Source: an uncultured Eubacteriales bacterium (GTDB lineage Bacteria > Bacillota_A > Clostridia > Oscillospirales > Oscillospiraceae). Taken from it: a DNA stretch of 23,638 bases. Every line of letters begins with the position of its first letter. Position 1 is the first letter of the stretch. The notes below the pieces were generated by a model. The model worked only from the letters and a program-made list of their open reading frames with translations, was not told where the DNA came from and ran no database searches. Below are positions 1-6,576 of the stretch, piece after piece. The stretch spans positions 1 through 23,638 of the forward strand of contig CASTQR010000005.1 of NCBI GenBank assembly GCA_949451265.1. Direction: 5' to 3'. The position numbers and the translations under genes are program-made.

Positions 1-25
1 CTATCCATGGGGCGGAAATCAGGGA

Positions 26-54
26 TTGCCATTTTCCCCCGCAAAGTATATAAT
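26..54 (+). promoter_or_regulatory. Sigma-A type promoter for the Lrp-aminotransferase genes
   Basis: A -35 box TTGCCA (26-31) and a perfect -10 box TATAAT (49-54) are separated by exactly 17 bases. Transcription would begin near base 61, giving a leader of about 50 bases before the Lrp-family start. This is a sequence match only. Confidence 0.75.
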
Positions 55-111
55 AATGAAATGAGTTTTTTGACCGCACATTTTTCAAGCGTTTCATAGG
101 AGGCATACGCC

Positions 112-594
112 ATGAAAGACCTGCTCCATCTGTTGGAGGACGACTCCACCCTGACCCACGCCCAGCTCGCCGCCATGACCGGCTCCACCGAGGATGAGGT
201 GGCGGCGGCGGTGGAACAATACGAACGGGATCACGTGATCCTGGGCTATAAGACCATCATCGACTGGGACCGCACCCACCAGGAATCCGTCACCGCCCTC
301 ATCGAGGTCAGCGTCACCCCCCAGCGGGGGGAGGGCTTCGACCGGGTGGCCCAGCGGATCTACCAGTACGACGAGGTGGAGTCCCTCTACCTCATGTCCG
401 GGGGCGCGTATGACATGACCGTCACCATCTCCGGCCGCACCCTGAAGGAGGTGGCCCAGTTCGTGGGGGAGAAGCTGGCCCCCATCGACGGCGTCACCGG
501 CACCGCCACCCACTTCATTTTGAAGAAGTACAAGGAAAAGCACCTGATCTTCCCCGTGCAGGAGGTTCAGGAGGAAAGGTTCGTGTTTGAATAA
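112..594 (+). CDS. Lrp/AsnC family transcriptional regulator
   Basis: This is a 160-residue protein with the usual Lrp/AsnC layout. An N-terminal winged helix-turn-helix (about residues 1-50) is followed by a RAM ligand-sensing domain (about 60-145) containing the GGAYDMTV segment typical of the effector/oligomerisation fold. Such regulators bind DNA as oligomers and respond to amino acids. The start is set by AGGAGG (99-104) eight bases upstream of the ATG. Its stop codon TAA shares one base with the ATG of the downstream aminotransferase, so the two are almost certainly cotranscribed and translationally coupled. The inferred role is amino-acid-responsive control of its own operon. The effector cannot be read from sequence. 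Confidence 0.93.
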   Translation: MKDLLHLLEDDSTLTHAQLAAMTGSTEDEVAAAVEQYERDHVILGYKTIIDWDRTHQESVTALIEVSVTPQRGEGFDRVAQRIYQYDEVESLYLMSGGAYDMTVTISGRTLKEVAQFVGEKLAPIDGVTGTATHFILKKYKEKHLIFPVQEVQEERFVFE

Positions 595-1757
595 TGGACT
601 ACAGCAGAATTATGTGCCGGCGGGTGCAGGATATCCAGCCCTCCGGCATCCGGAAATATTTTGACTTATTGCAGGGCATGGAGGGGGGCATCTCCTTAGG
701 GATTGGCGAGCCCGATTTCCAGACCCCCTGGCACATCCGGGACGCGGGCATCTTCTCCCTGGAGAAGGGCTTCACCAAGTACACCCCCAACGCCGGCCTG
801 TCCGACCTGCGCTCCGCCATCTCCCGGTACCTGAAGCGGCGGTTTGATCTGAGCTACGCCCCCGTCGGCCAGATCCTGGTGACGGTGGGGGGCAGCGAGG
901 GGCTGGACCTCACCTTTCGGACGCTGCTGGAGTCGGGGGACGAGGTGATTATCCCCACCCCCTCCTTCGTGTGCTACGGGCCTCTGGTGTCCATGGCCCA
1001 CGCCGTCCCCGTACTGGTGGAGACCCGCGCGGAGCACGAGTTCCGCCTCACCGCCGAGGAGCTGCGCGCCGCCATCACCCCGAAAACCAAGGCGGTGGTG
1101 CTGCCCTTCCCCTGCAACCCCACCGGCGGCGTCATGGGCCGGGCCGATCTGGAGGCTTTGGCAGACGTGCTGCGGGGCACGGACATCATGGTGATCTCCG
1201 ACGAAATCTACGCCGAGCTGACCTACGGCGGGCGTCACGTGTCCATGGCCAGCCTCCCCGACATGTACGAGCGCACCGTGGTGATCAACGGCTTCTCCAA
1301 GTCCCACGCCATGACGGGCTGGCGGCTGGGCTACGTATGCGGCCCCAAGCCGGTTGTCGCCGCCATGACCAAGCTCCACCAATACGGCATCATGTCCGCC
1401 CCCACCACCAGTCAGTACGCCGCCATCGAGGCCATGGAGCACGGGGACGCCGACATCGAGGCCATGCGGGAGGAGTACGACGGTCGCCGCCGGTTTTTGG
1501 TGGACGGCTTCCGCAAGCTGGGGCTGGACTGCTTTGAGCCCCGGGGGGCGTTTTACACCTTCCCGTGCGTCAAATCCACGGGGCTCACCAGCGAGCAGTT
1601 CGCCGACCGCTTCCTGGCGGAGCAGAAGGTGGCGGTGATCCCCGGCTCCGCCTTCGGCCCCGGGGGAGAGGGCTACGTCCGGGCCACCTACGCCGCCTCC
1701 ATGCACGATCTGGACGAGGCGCTGAAACGGCTGGAGCGGTTTTTGAAGACCCTGTAG
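594..1757 (+). CDS. PLP-dependent class I/II aminotransferase (PatA-like)
   Basis: This 387-residue fold-type I aminotransferase belongs to the aspartate aminotransferase superfamily. The Schiff-base lysine is K236 in SFSKSHAMTGWRLGY. Other family signatures are GEPDFQTP near the N-terminus, YTPNAG, PCNPTGG and SDEIYAELTY. The overall pattern closely resembles Bacillus PatA (N-acetyl-diaminopimelate aminotransferase) and related alanine/aspartate aminotransferases as I remember them, but the substrate is not decided by these motifs. The ATG overlaps the stop of the Lrp-type regulator by one base, a common arrangement for this gene pair in Clostridia. The last codons are CTG TAG, and that TGTAG is also the left end of a palindromic element, so the element may supply the stop codon. 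Confidence 0.93.
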   Translation: MDYSRIMCRRVQDIQPSGIRKYFDLLQGMEGGISLGIGEPDFQTPWHIRDAGIFSLEKGFTKYTPNAGLSDLRSAISRYLKRRFDLSYAPVGQILVTVGGSEGLDLTFRTLLESGDEVIIPTPSFVCYGPLVSMAHAVPVLVETRAEHEFRLTAEELRAAITPKTKAVVLPFPCNPTGGVMGRADLEALADVLRGTDIMVISDEIYAELTYGGRHVSMASLPDMYERTVVINGFSKSHAMTGWRLGYVCGPKPVVAAMTKLHQYGIMSAPTTSQYAAIEAMEHGDADIEAMREEYDGRRRFLVDGFRKLGLDCFEPRGAFYTFPCVKSTGLTSEQFADRFLAEQKVAVIPGSAFGPGGEGYVRATYAASMHDLDEALKRLERFLKTL

Positions 1758-1830
1758 GGGCGGATACCATCCGCCCGCCCCGGTCCGGCAAACCGTATGG
1801 AATCCCGGGCGGTTCATATCCGCCCCTACA
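1753..1830. repeat. 78-bp palindromic element with 14-bp terminal inverted repeats
   Basis: The left end TGTAGGGGCGGATA (1753-1766) is repeated perfectly inverted at 1817-1830. Each end also folds on its own: GGGCGGAT-acc-ATCCGCCC on the left and GGGCGG-ttcatat-CCGCCC on the right. The element starts inside the aminotransferase stop codon and ends 24 bases before thrH. It looks like a MITE/REP-like dispersed element of the type common in gut Clostridia. No coding sequence and no clear target-site duplication were seen. Confidence 0.8.
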
Positions 1831-1854
1831 CATACGCTGAAAGGAAGATATCAA

Positions 1855-2454
1855 ATGAACATCGTCTGTTTGGATATGGAGGGCGTGCTGGTCCCCGAGA
1901 TCTGGATCGCCTTCTCCCAGGCCAGCGGCATCCCCGAGCTGCGCCGCACCACCCGGGACGAGCCGGACTATGACAAGCTGATGGCCTACCGGCTGGGCAT
2001 TTTGAAGGAGCACGGCCTGGGGCTGAAGGAGATCCAGGCCACCATCGCCGCCATCGACCCCCTGCCCGGGGCCAAGGAGTTTTTGGACGAGCTGCGCACC
2101 CTGACCCAGGTGGTGATTTTAAGCGACACCTTCGAGCAGTTTGCCAAGCCCCTGATGGCCAAGCTGAACTGGCCCGCCCTGTTCTGCAACACCCTGGAGG
2201 TGGCGGACAGCGGGGAGATCACGGGCTGGAAAATGCGGTGCGAAAAGTCCAAGCTCACCACCGTGAAGGCCCTCCAGTCCTGCGGCTTTGAGACGATTGC
2301 CGCCGGGGACAGCTTCAACGACCTGGCCATGATCCAGGCCGGCAAGGCGGGCTTCCTGTTCAAGTCCACGGAAGCCATCAAGGCAGACTATCCGGACATA
2401 CCCGCCTTTGAGGAGTTCCCCGATCTCCTCAACGCCATCAAAAAGGCCCTGTAG
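1855..2454 (+). CDS. thrH: ThrH-type phosphoserine phosphatase / homoserine phosphotransferase
   Basis: This 199-residue HAD-superfamily enzyme closely matches my memory of Pseudomonas ThrH over its whole length (CLDMEGVLVPEIWIAF, ILSDTFEQFAKPLM, AAGDSFNDLAM). ThrH dephosphorylates phosphoserine and can transfer the phosphate to homoserine, linking serine and threonine synthesis. The nucleophile is D7. The usual second Asp of the HAD motif (DxDxT) is Glu (D7-M-E9), as in ThrH. Motif II is the Ser of LSDT and motif III is GDSFND. AAGGAAG (1841-1847) lies eight bases before the ATG. The gene ends CTG TAG, and this TGTAG is again the left end of a palindromic element. The downstream neighbour is a DUF1015 protein, which fits serine metabolism. 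Confidence 0.9.
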   Translation: MNIVCLDMEGVLVPEIWIAFSQASGIPELRRTTRDEPDYDKLMAYRLGILKEHGLGLKEIQATIAAIDPLPGAKEFLDELRTLTQVVILSDTFEQFAKPLMAKLNWPALFCNTLEVADSGEITGWKMRCEKSKLTTVKALQSCGFETIAAGDSFNDLAMIQAGKAGFLFKSTEAIKADYPDIPAFEEFPDLLNAIKKAL

Positions 2455-2614
2455 GGCGCGACGACCCGGCGCGCCGCCGGACGTTCCCACAAGACACGGC
2501 GGGCTGCGGGATCTTCCCCCAAAACACGGCACGCCGCCGGATCTTCCCTCAAAACGCGCCGCCCCGCCGCGGGTTGTTCCGTTTCGCGGCGGGCCGAGGC
2601 CGTCCCGCCCTACA
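2450..2614. repeat. 165-bp inverted-repeat element containing 30-bp tandem repeats
   Basis: The ends are TGTAGGGCGCGACG (2450-2463) and CGTCCCGCCCTACA (2601-2614), inverted repeats that match at 13 of 14 positions. Between them the sequence is organised in 30-base units: 2464-2493, 2494-2523 and 2524-2553 are clear copies (core CGGCxCGCCGCCGGATCTTCC), while 2554-2583 and 2584-2613 are degenerate. The terminal sequence relates it to the element at 1753-1830. It starts inside the thrH stop codon and fills most of the gap to the DUF1015 gene. Confidence 0.75.
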
Positions 2615-2644
2615 CCCCATCCTCCGCCGAAAAGAGGTACAAAT

Positions 2645-3934
2645 ATGGACAATTTATTTGATACTCTCCCCTTCAAGCCCGCCGACATCCTCCTCCCTCA
2701 AAACTGCGACTACGACAAGTGGGCGGTGGTGGCATGCGACCAGTACACCTCCCAGCCCGAGTACTGGCAGCGGGTGGAGGAGCGGGTGGGCCGCGCCCCC
2801 TCCGCCCTGCGGCTCATCCTGCCCGAGAGCAGCCTGGACGGCCCCCAGGTGGAGATGGACATCATGGACATCAACGCCACCATGGCCCGGTACGTCCGGG
2901 AGGGCCGGTTCAAAACCCTGCCCGGGGCCCTGATCTACGTGGAGCGCACCCTCCACAGCGGCAAGATCCGCCGGGGGCTGGTGGGGATGGCCGATTTGAA
3001 GGAGTACGACTACGAGCCCGGCTCCGACGCCCTCATCCGGGCCACGGAGGGGGTGGTCATGCCCCGCATACCGCCCCGGGTGGCGGTGCGGAAGAACGCC
3101 CCCATTGAGCTGCCCCACGCCATGCTGCTGGCGGACGACCCCGGCCGCACGGTCATTGAGCCCCTGTCCGCCCAGACCGCCAGCCTGGAGCTGCTGTACG
3201 ACTTCGACCTGATGGAGCAGGGGGGGCACGTGAAGGGCTGGCTCTTAGGCCCGGAACAGCTCGCCCAGGTGGCGGCGGCCCTGTCCGCCCTGGCGGATCC
3301 GGGGACGTTCAACACAAAATACGGCACGGAGGGCCAGCCCGTCATGCTGTTCGCCGTGGGGGACGGCAACCACTCCCTGGCCACCGCCAAGGAGTGCTAC
3401 GAGCGGCAGAAGCGCCTGGTGCCCCCGGAAAAGTGGGACGCCCTCCCCGCCCGGTTCGCCCTGTGCGAGCTGGTGAACCTCCACGACGGCAGCCTGGAGT
3501 TTGAGCCCATCCACCGGGTGGTGTTCCACACTGAGCCGGACGCCCTGCTGGACGCCCTGGTGCGCTCATTCCCCGGCGCCCGCCGGGGCCGGACGGCGGA
3601 GGGGGGCGGCCTGCCCCTGGGGTACGTGTGCGCCGGAGGGGAGGGGGTCATCACCCTGCCCCGGTCCGCCGCCCGTATGCCGGTGGGGGCCCTCCAGAAT
3701 TTCCTGGACGGCTACCTCATGGAGCACAAGGGCCGGGTGGACTACATCCACGGCGAGGACGTGGCCCGGGAGTTCGCCGCCCGCCCCGGCGACATCGCCT
3801 TCCTCCTGCCCCCCATGGACAAGCGGGAATTGTTCCCCACGGTGATACACGACGGGGCCCTGCCCCGCAAGACCTTCTCCATGGGGGAGCCCCACGACAA
3901 GCGGTTTTATCTGGAGGCCCGGAAGATCCGGTAA
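2645..3934 (+). CDS. DUF1015 family protein
   Basis: This is a 429-residue soluble protein, about the usual length of DUF1015 proteins. The family hallmark is the DGNHSLATAK segment (D240, G241, N242, H243; usual form DGHHRxxTA), with NxxxVYxPVD-like spacing not recognisable. The start is taken at ATG 2645 because AAGAGG (2632-2637) lies seven bases upstream and the N-terminus MDNLFDTLPFKPADILLP begins family-like. The frame stays open back to 2408, but only through the repeat element, giving Pro/Arg-rich low-complexity sequence, so the longer form is rejected. The function of the family is not firmly known to me. In Bacteroides, DUF1015 genes lie beside serC and serA, and here beside thrH, so a role in serine or phosphoserine metabolism is inferred. 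Confidence 0.88.
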   Translation: MDNLFDTLPFKPADILLPQNCDYDKWAVVACDQYTSQPEYWQRVEERVGRAPSALRLILPESSLDGPQVEMDIMDINATMARYVREGRFKTLPGALIYVERTLHSGKIRRGLVGMADLKEYDYEPGSDALIRATEGVVMPRIPPRVAVRKNAPIELPHAMLLADDPGRTVIEPLSAQTASLELLYDFDLMEQGGHVKGWLLGPEQLAQVAAALSALADPGTFNTKYGTEGQPVMLFAVGDGNHSLATAKECYERQKRLVPPEKWDALPARFALCELVNLHDGSLEFEPIHRVVFHTEPDALLDALVRSFPGARRGRTAEGGGLPLGYVCAGGEGVITLPRSAARMPVGALQNFLDGYLMEHKGRVDYIHGEDVAREFAARPGDIAFLLPPMDKRELFPTVIHDGALPRKTFSMGEPHDKRFYLEARKIR

Positions 3935-3949
3935 TCGACGTTTTTCCGC

Positions 3950-3984
3950 CCCCCCGGCCTCCATCCGGACGCCGGGGGGCCTTT
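3950..3984 (+). terminator. Intrinsic terminator after the DUF1015 gene
   Basis: CCCCCCGGC (3950-3958) pairs with GCCGGGGGG (3971-3979) across a 12-base loop, followed by CCTTTG. The stem is very strong but the T-run is short. Confidence 0.65.
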
Positions 3985-4000
3985 GTTCACAAATTATTAG

Positions 4001-4030
4001 TTGGACTTTTTGCCATAACTGTGCTAAACT
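4001..4030 (+). promoter_or_regulatory. Promoter for the tagA/wecG-DJ-1-cyclo-ligase genes
   Basis: A -35 box TTGGAC (4001-4006) and a -10 box TAAACT (4025-4030) are 18 bases apart. The -10 is preceded by TGC, an extended -10 motif that would compensate for the imperfect hexamer. It sits just after the preceding terminator and about 30 bases before the GTG start. Confidence 0.6.
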
Positions 4031-4060
4031 GTATGGGAAAATCACGAGGGAGGGATCGCC

Positions 4061-4783
4061 GTGCGGGTAGACGTGCTGGGCGTGGCCTTTGACAACGTGA
4101 CGCTGGACGAGGCGGTGGAGCGGGCCCTGGCCCTGCTGGAGCAGGACGGCCCCCATATGGCCGCCACCCCCAACCCGGAGATCGTCCAGTGCGCCCGGAA
4201 GGACAAGGAGCTGGCCCAGATCCTGGCGGGCGCCGACCTGGTCATACCGGATGGCATCGGCATCATCCACGCCGCGAAAATTTTGGGCACCCCCCTGAAG
4301 GGCCGGGTGCCGGGCATTGACTTCGCCGCCGCCCTCATGGGCCGGATGGCGGAGACGGGCAAGCGGCTGTTCCTGCTGGGGGCGGCCCCCGGCGTGGCGG
4401 AGCAGGCCGCCGCCAACCTCCAGGCCCAGCACCCCGGCCTGGTGGTGTGCGGCGCCCATGACGGCTATTTTAAAGAGGACGGCCCGGTGATCCAAAAGAT
4501 CCGGGCGGCCAGGGCCGACGTGGTCTTCGTGTGCCTGGGCTTCCCCAAGCAGGAGAAGTGGATCGCCGCCCACGGGTCGGAGACGGGGGCCCGCCTGCTC
4601 ATCGGCCTGGGCGGCTCCCTGGACGTGTTCGCCGGCAGGGTGGAGCGGGCCCCGGAGTCCTTCCAGAAGCTAGGGCTGGAGTGGTTCTACCGGCTGGCGA
4701 AGCAGCCCTCCCGGATCGGGCGGATGGCCAAGCTGCCGCTGTTTTTGGGTTCGGCGGCGGGGGCCCGGATCCGGGGCAAATAG
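4061..4783 (+). CDS. WecG/TagA/CpsF family glycosyltransferase
   Basis: This 240-residue protein belongs to the GT26 family, which transfers N-acetylmannosamine-type sugars to lipid-linked precursors. Examples are TagA in wall teichoic acid linkage-unit synthesis and WecG in enterobacterial common antigen. Visible signatures are TPNPEIV (T36, N38), the catalytic-type aspartate D64 in PDGIGI, FLLGAAPG, and FPKQEKWI. The basic, hydrophobic C-terminal segment after about residue 200 matches the membrane-targeting appendage of TagA. The start is GTG at 4061 with GAGGGAGGG (4046-4054) in front; no in-frame ATG fits better. The inferred role is teichoic acid or other surface glycan synthesis. No other wall teichoic acid genes are in the window. 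Confidence 0.92.
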   Translation: MRVDVLGVAFDNVTLDEAVERALALLEQDGPHMAATPNPEIVQCARKDKELAQILAGADLVIPDGIGIIHAAKILGTPLKGRVPGIDFAAALMGRMAETGKRLFLLGAAPGVAEQAAANLQAQHPGLVVCGAHDGYFKEDGPVIQKIRAARADVVFVCLGFPKQEKWIAAHGSETGARLLIGLGGSLDVFAGRVERAPESFQKLGLEWFYRLAKQPSRIGRMAKLPLFLGSAAGARIRGK

Positions 4784-4821
4784 CATCCCGCAGGATATAT
4801 CAAAATAAGAGGTGGAACGAT

Positions 4822-5379
4822 ATGGTCTACATTCTGCTGGGCGAAGGCTTTGAGGAGGCCGAGGCCCTGGTGACGGCGGACGTGCTCCGCCGGGCCGATG
4901 TGCCCGTGTCCCTGACGGGAATCGGCGGGGAATTTGTGCCCGGCGCCCACGGCATCACGGTGAAAACCGATGTGCCGGTGGAGGGCGTGTCCCTGTCCGG
5001 CGGGGACATGGTGGTGCTCCCCGGCGGCCTGGGGGGCGTGGCCTCCATGGAAAACAGCGCCGGCGCCATGGCCCTGATCCGTCAGGCGGCGGAAAACCCG
5101 GAGATCTGGCTGGCCGCCATCTGCGCCGCCCCCACCCTGCTGGCCCGGGCGGGCCTGCTGCCGGAGGGGGCCCGCTGCGTGTGCTACCCCGGCATGGAGG
5201 GGGAGCTGGAGCAGGCCGGGGCCGCCCCCCAGATGGACAAGGCGGTGGTGGTGCAGAACAAGCTGGTCACCAGCCAGGCCCCCGGCACCGCCTTCGACTT
5301 CGCCCTGGCCCTGGCGGAGCTGCTGGCGGGTATCCCCGCCGCCTGCCGCCTCCACAGCGACCTGCACTACGGCGCATGA
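4822..5379 (+). CDS. DJ-1/PfpI family protein
   Basis: This is a 185-residue single-domain protein of the DJ-1/ThiJ/PfpI superfamily. The nucleophile-elbow cysteine lies in AAICAAPTLLARAGLL, and the conserved acidic residue that tunes it lies in GEGFEEAEAL at the N-terminus. PGGLGG and VVQNKLVTSQAPGTAFDFAL are further family segments. Members include the thiamine-related YajL group and DJ-1 itself; the exact reaction is unsettled across the family. AGAGGTGG (4808-4815) precedes the ATG. The gene ends in ATGA shared with the start of the folate cyclo-ligase, so it is translationally coupled to it, a frequent pairing in Clostridia. Confidence 0.92.
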   Translation: MVYILLGEGFEEAEALVTADVLRRADVPVSLTGIGGEFVPGAHGITVKTDVPVEGVSLSGGDMVVLPGGLGGVASMENSAGAMALIRQAAENPEIWLAAICAAPTLLARAGLLPEGARCVCYPGMEGELEQAGAAPQMDKAVVVQNKLVTSQAPGTAFDFALALAELLAGIPAACRLHSDLHYGA

Positions 5380-5903
5380 CGGTCAGGGAGCGCAAGGAGG
5401 AGCTGCGCCGGCACGCCGCCGCCCTGCCCCAGGTGGAGGCGGGGGCGCTGTTCGGGCGGTTCCTGGCCCTCCCGGAGGTGGAGGGCGCGGACACCGTCAT
5501 GGTGTTCTACGGCACCGGCCGGGAGCCGGACACCGTGCCCCTCATCCAGGCCCTGCTGGACCTGGGCAAGCGGGTGGCCCTGCCGGTGGTGCTGCCCCAC
5601 CGGGGGATGGAGGCCCGGCAGGTGTTAAGCCTGGATCGGCTGGCCCCCAACCGCTTCGGCATCCCGGAGCCGGACGGGGACTGCCCCGTGATCCCCAAAA
5701 ACGAGATTTCCGCCGCCCTGATCCCCCACCTGATGGTGGACCGGGAGGGCTACCGCCTGGGCTGGGGCGGGGGGTATTACGACCGCTGGCTGGTGGACTT
5801 CCCCGGCTATACGGTGTGCGTGTGCCGCCCCGGGCGGCTGGTGGAGCGTATGCCCCGGGAGGAGTTCGACGTGCCGGTGAAGCTCGTCCTGATCGAGGAA
5901 TAA
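5376..5903 (+). CDS. 5-formyltetrahydrofolate cyclo-ligase
   Basis: This 175-residue enzyme (5-FCL, MTHFS) converts 5-formyl-THF to 5,10-methenyl-THF using ATP, rescuing a storage or inhibitory folate. Family features are the basic N-terminal helix, the FYGTGREPDTVPLI segment, and the signature LGWGGGYYDRWL near residue 130, which binds phosphate and nucleotide. The protein is slightly shorter than the usual 180-200 residues. The start is placed at ATG 5376, which overlaps the DJ-1 family stop (ATGA). The frame stays open further upstream, but that part is the shadow of the DJ-1 gene. Confidence 0.93.
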   Translation: MTVRERKEELRRHAAALPQVEAGALFGRFLALPEVEGADTVMVFYGTGREPDTVPLIQALLDLGKRVALPVVLPHRGMEARQVLSLDRLAPNRFGIPEPDGDCPVIPKNEISAALIPHLMVDREGYRLGWGGGYYDRWLVDFPGYTVCVCRPGRLVERMPREEFDVPVKLVLIEE

Positions 5904-5907
5904 GCAC

Positions 5908-5933
5908 GGGCGGAGGGTGTGAGCCCTCCGCCC
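5908..5933 (+). terminator. Hairpin after the folate cyclo-ligase gene
   Basis: GGGCGGAGGG (5908-5917) pairs perfectly with CCCTCCGCCC (5924-5933) over a six-base loop. There is no T-run after it, so Rho-independent termination is uncertain. Confidence 0.5.
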
Positions 5934-5940
5934 GCTGGGT

Positions 5941-6080
5941 ATGGTATTCGCGAAGCGAATGACGGATGAGGGTGCGCATAGGGGGTGTGCCCCGCACCTA
6001 AGCCTTAGCACACGGTGCGCCGGCCGCTCATCAGTCAGCCTTCGGCTGACAGCTTCCCCCCTGCGGGGGGAAGCCCGCGC
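5941..6080. repeat. Composite intergenic hairpin repeat
   Basis: Several perfect short hairpins follow one another: ATTCGC-gaa-GCGAAT (5946-5960), GGTGCG...CGCACC (5971-5998), GTCAGCC-ttc-GGCTGAC (6034-6050) and GCTTCCCCCC-tgc-GGGGGGAAGC (6052-6074). Sequences built from GTCAGCC/GGCTGAC plus CTTCCCCC/GGGGGAAG modules are, from memory, common dispersed intergenic repeats in Oscillospiraceae. The last hairpin could also end transcripts of the reverse-strand Cys-rich gene, whose stop lies 21 bases away. Confidence 0.65.
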
Positions 6081-6094
6081 GTGGGTCTGCCGGC

Positions 6095-6301
6095 TCAGCA
6101 GCAGCCGTCGTTGCAGCCGCAGCCGTTGTTGTTCCCGCAGCCACAGCCGCAGCCGCAGTTGTTGTTGCCGCAGCAGCAGCAGCAGCCGTTGTTATTGCCG
6201 CCCCAGCTGTTCCCGCCGCCGCAGCAGCAGCACAGCAGGAGGATCAGGATGATGATCCACCAGCAGCCCCCACCGAAACCACCATTGTTACCACAACACA
6301 T
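6095..6301 (-). CDS. Cys/Gly/Asn-rich tiny membrane protein (YjcZ-like N-terminus)
   Basis: This 68-residue protein has extreme composition: 20 Cys, 20 Gly and 13 Asn. The N-terminus (MCCGNNGGFGGGC) leads into one hydrophobic helix, WWIIILILLL (residues 14-23), followed by CCCC and then a low-complexity tail of CGCGCG, NNN and CCCCC blocks to the C-terminus. A Gly-rich lead followed by a single IIILILLL helix recalls the tiny YjcZ/sporulation family of Firmicutes, but the Cys tail is unlike those I know. The ribosome site GAGGTGA lies just upstream of the ATG in the reverse strand, which supports real translation. A coat- or membrane-associated role in sporulation is only a guess. The repeated TGC/GGC/AAC codons make the gene prone to length change. 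Confidence 0.7.
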   Translation of the reverse strand: MCCGNNGGFGGGCWWIIILILLLCCCCGGGNSWGGNNNGCCCCCGNNNCGCGCGCGNNNGCGCNDGCC

Positions 6302-6576
6302 GATTTTGTCACCTCACTGAGATTTTGTCCGGTCACAGGGACCGGCCCCGACGCCGCCGCCCCCGGCGGCGCCGGGGGCGGGCCCCGTACACCCTGGTTC
6401 CGTCCGGCCGCGGAGCCCGGCCCGCCGACGCTTTTGCGGCGTCTGGGCGCTGGCCCCGTATCCCGTGGTTTTGTTTTTCTGGCTCATACTATGCGGGTGG
6501 GGGAAATTGGGTTCCCCCTCCCGGCCCCCGGTTTTTCCGGGCCGAACCATCCCATCCTATGCAAGGAGTGAAGCAA

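Noticed and set aside
2408..2644. Upstream open extension of the DUF1015 frame
   Set aside because: It overlaps the end of thrH and runs through the 30-bp repeats, giving Pro/Arg-rich low-complexity sequence. A good ribosome site lies at ATG 2645.
6120..6240. Trinucleotide GCAGCA/GCCGCA runs considered as a CRISPR or tandem-repeat array
   Set aside because: There is no regular repeat-spacer pattern. The runs follow from Cys and Gly codons in the tiny protein.
5941..6320. Forward-strand Gln/Pro- and Ser/Arg-rich frames over the GCAGCA-rich stretch
   Set aside because: They are shadows of the Cys codons of the reverse-strand gene and lack ribosome sites.
6314..6487. Reverse-strand 57-residue frame starting MSQKNKTTGYG just upstream of the Cys-rich gene
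   Set aside because: The first 20 residues look protein-like and the stop falls in the next gene's ribosome site, which would allow coupling. But there is no ribosome site before its ATG, and the rest is Gly/Pro/Arg low complexity expected from GC-rich noncoding DNA. Worth a homology search only.
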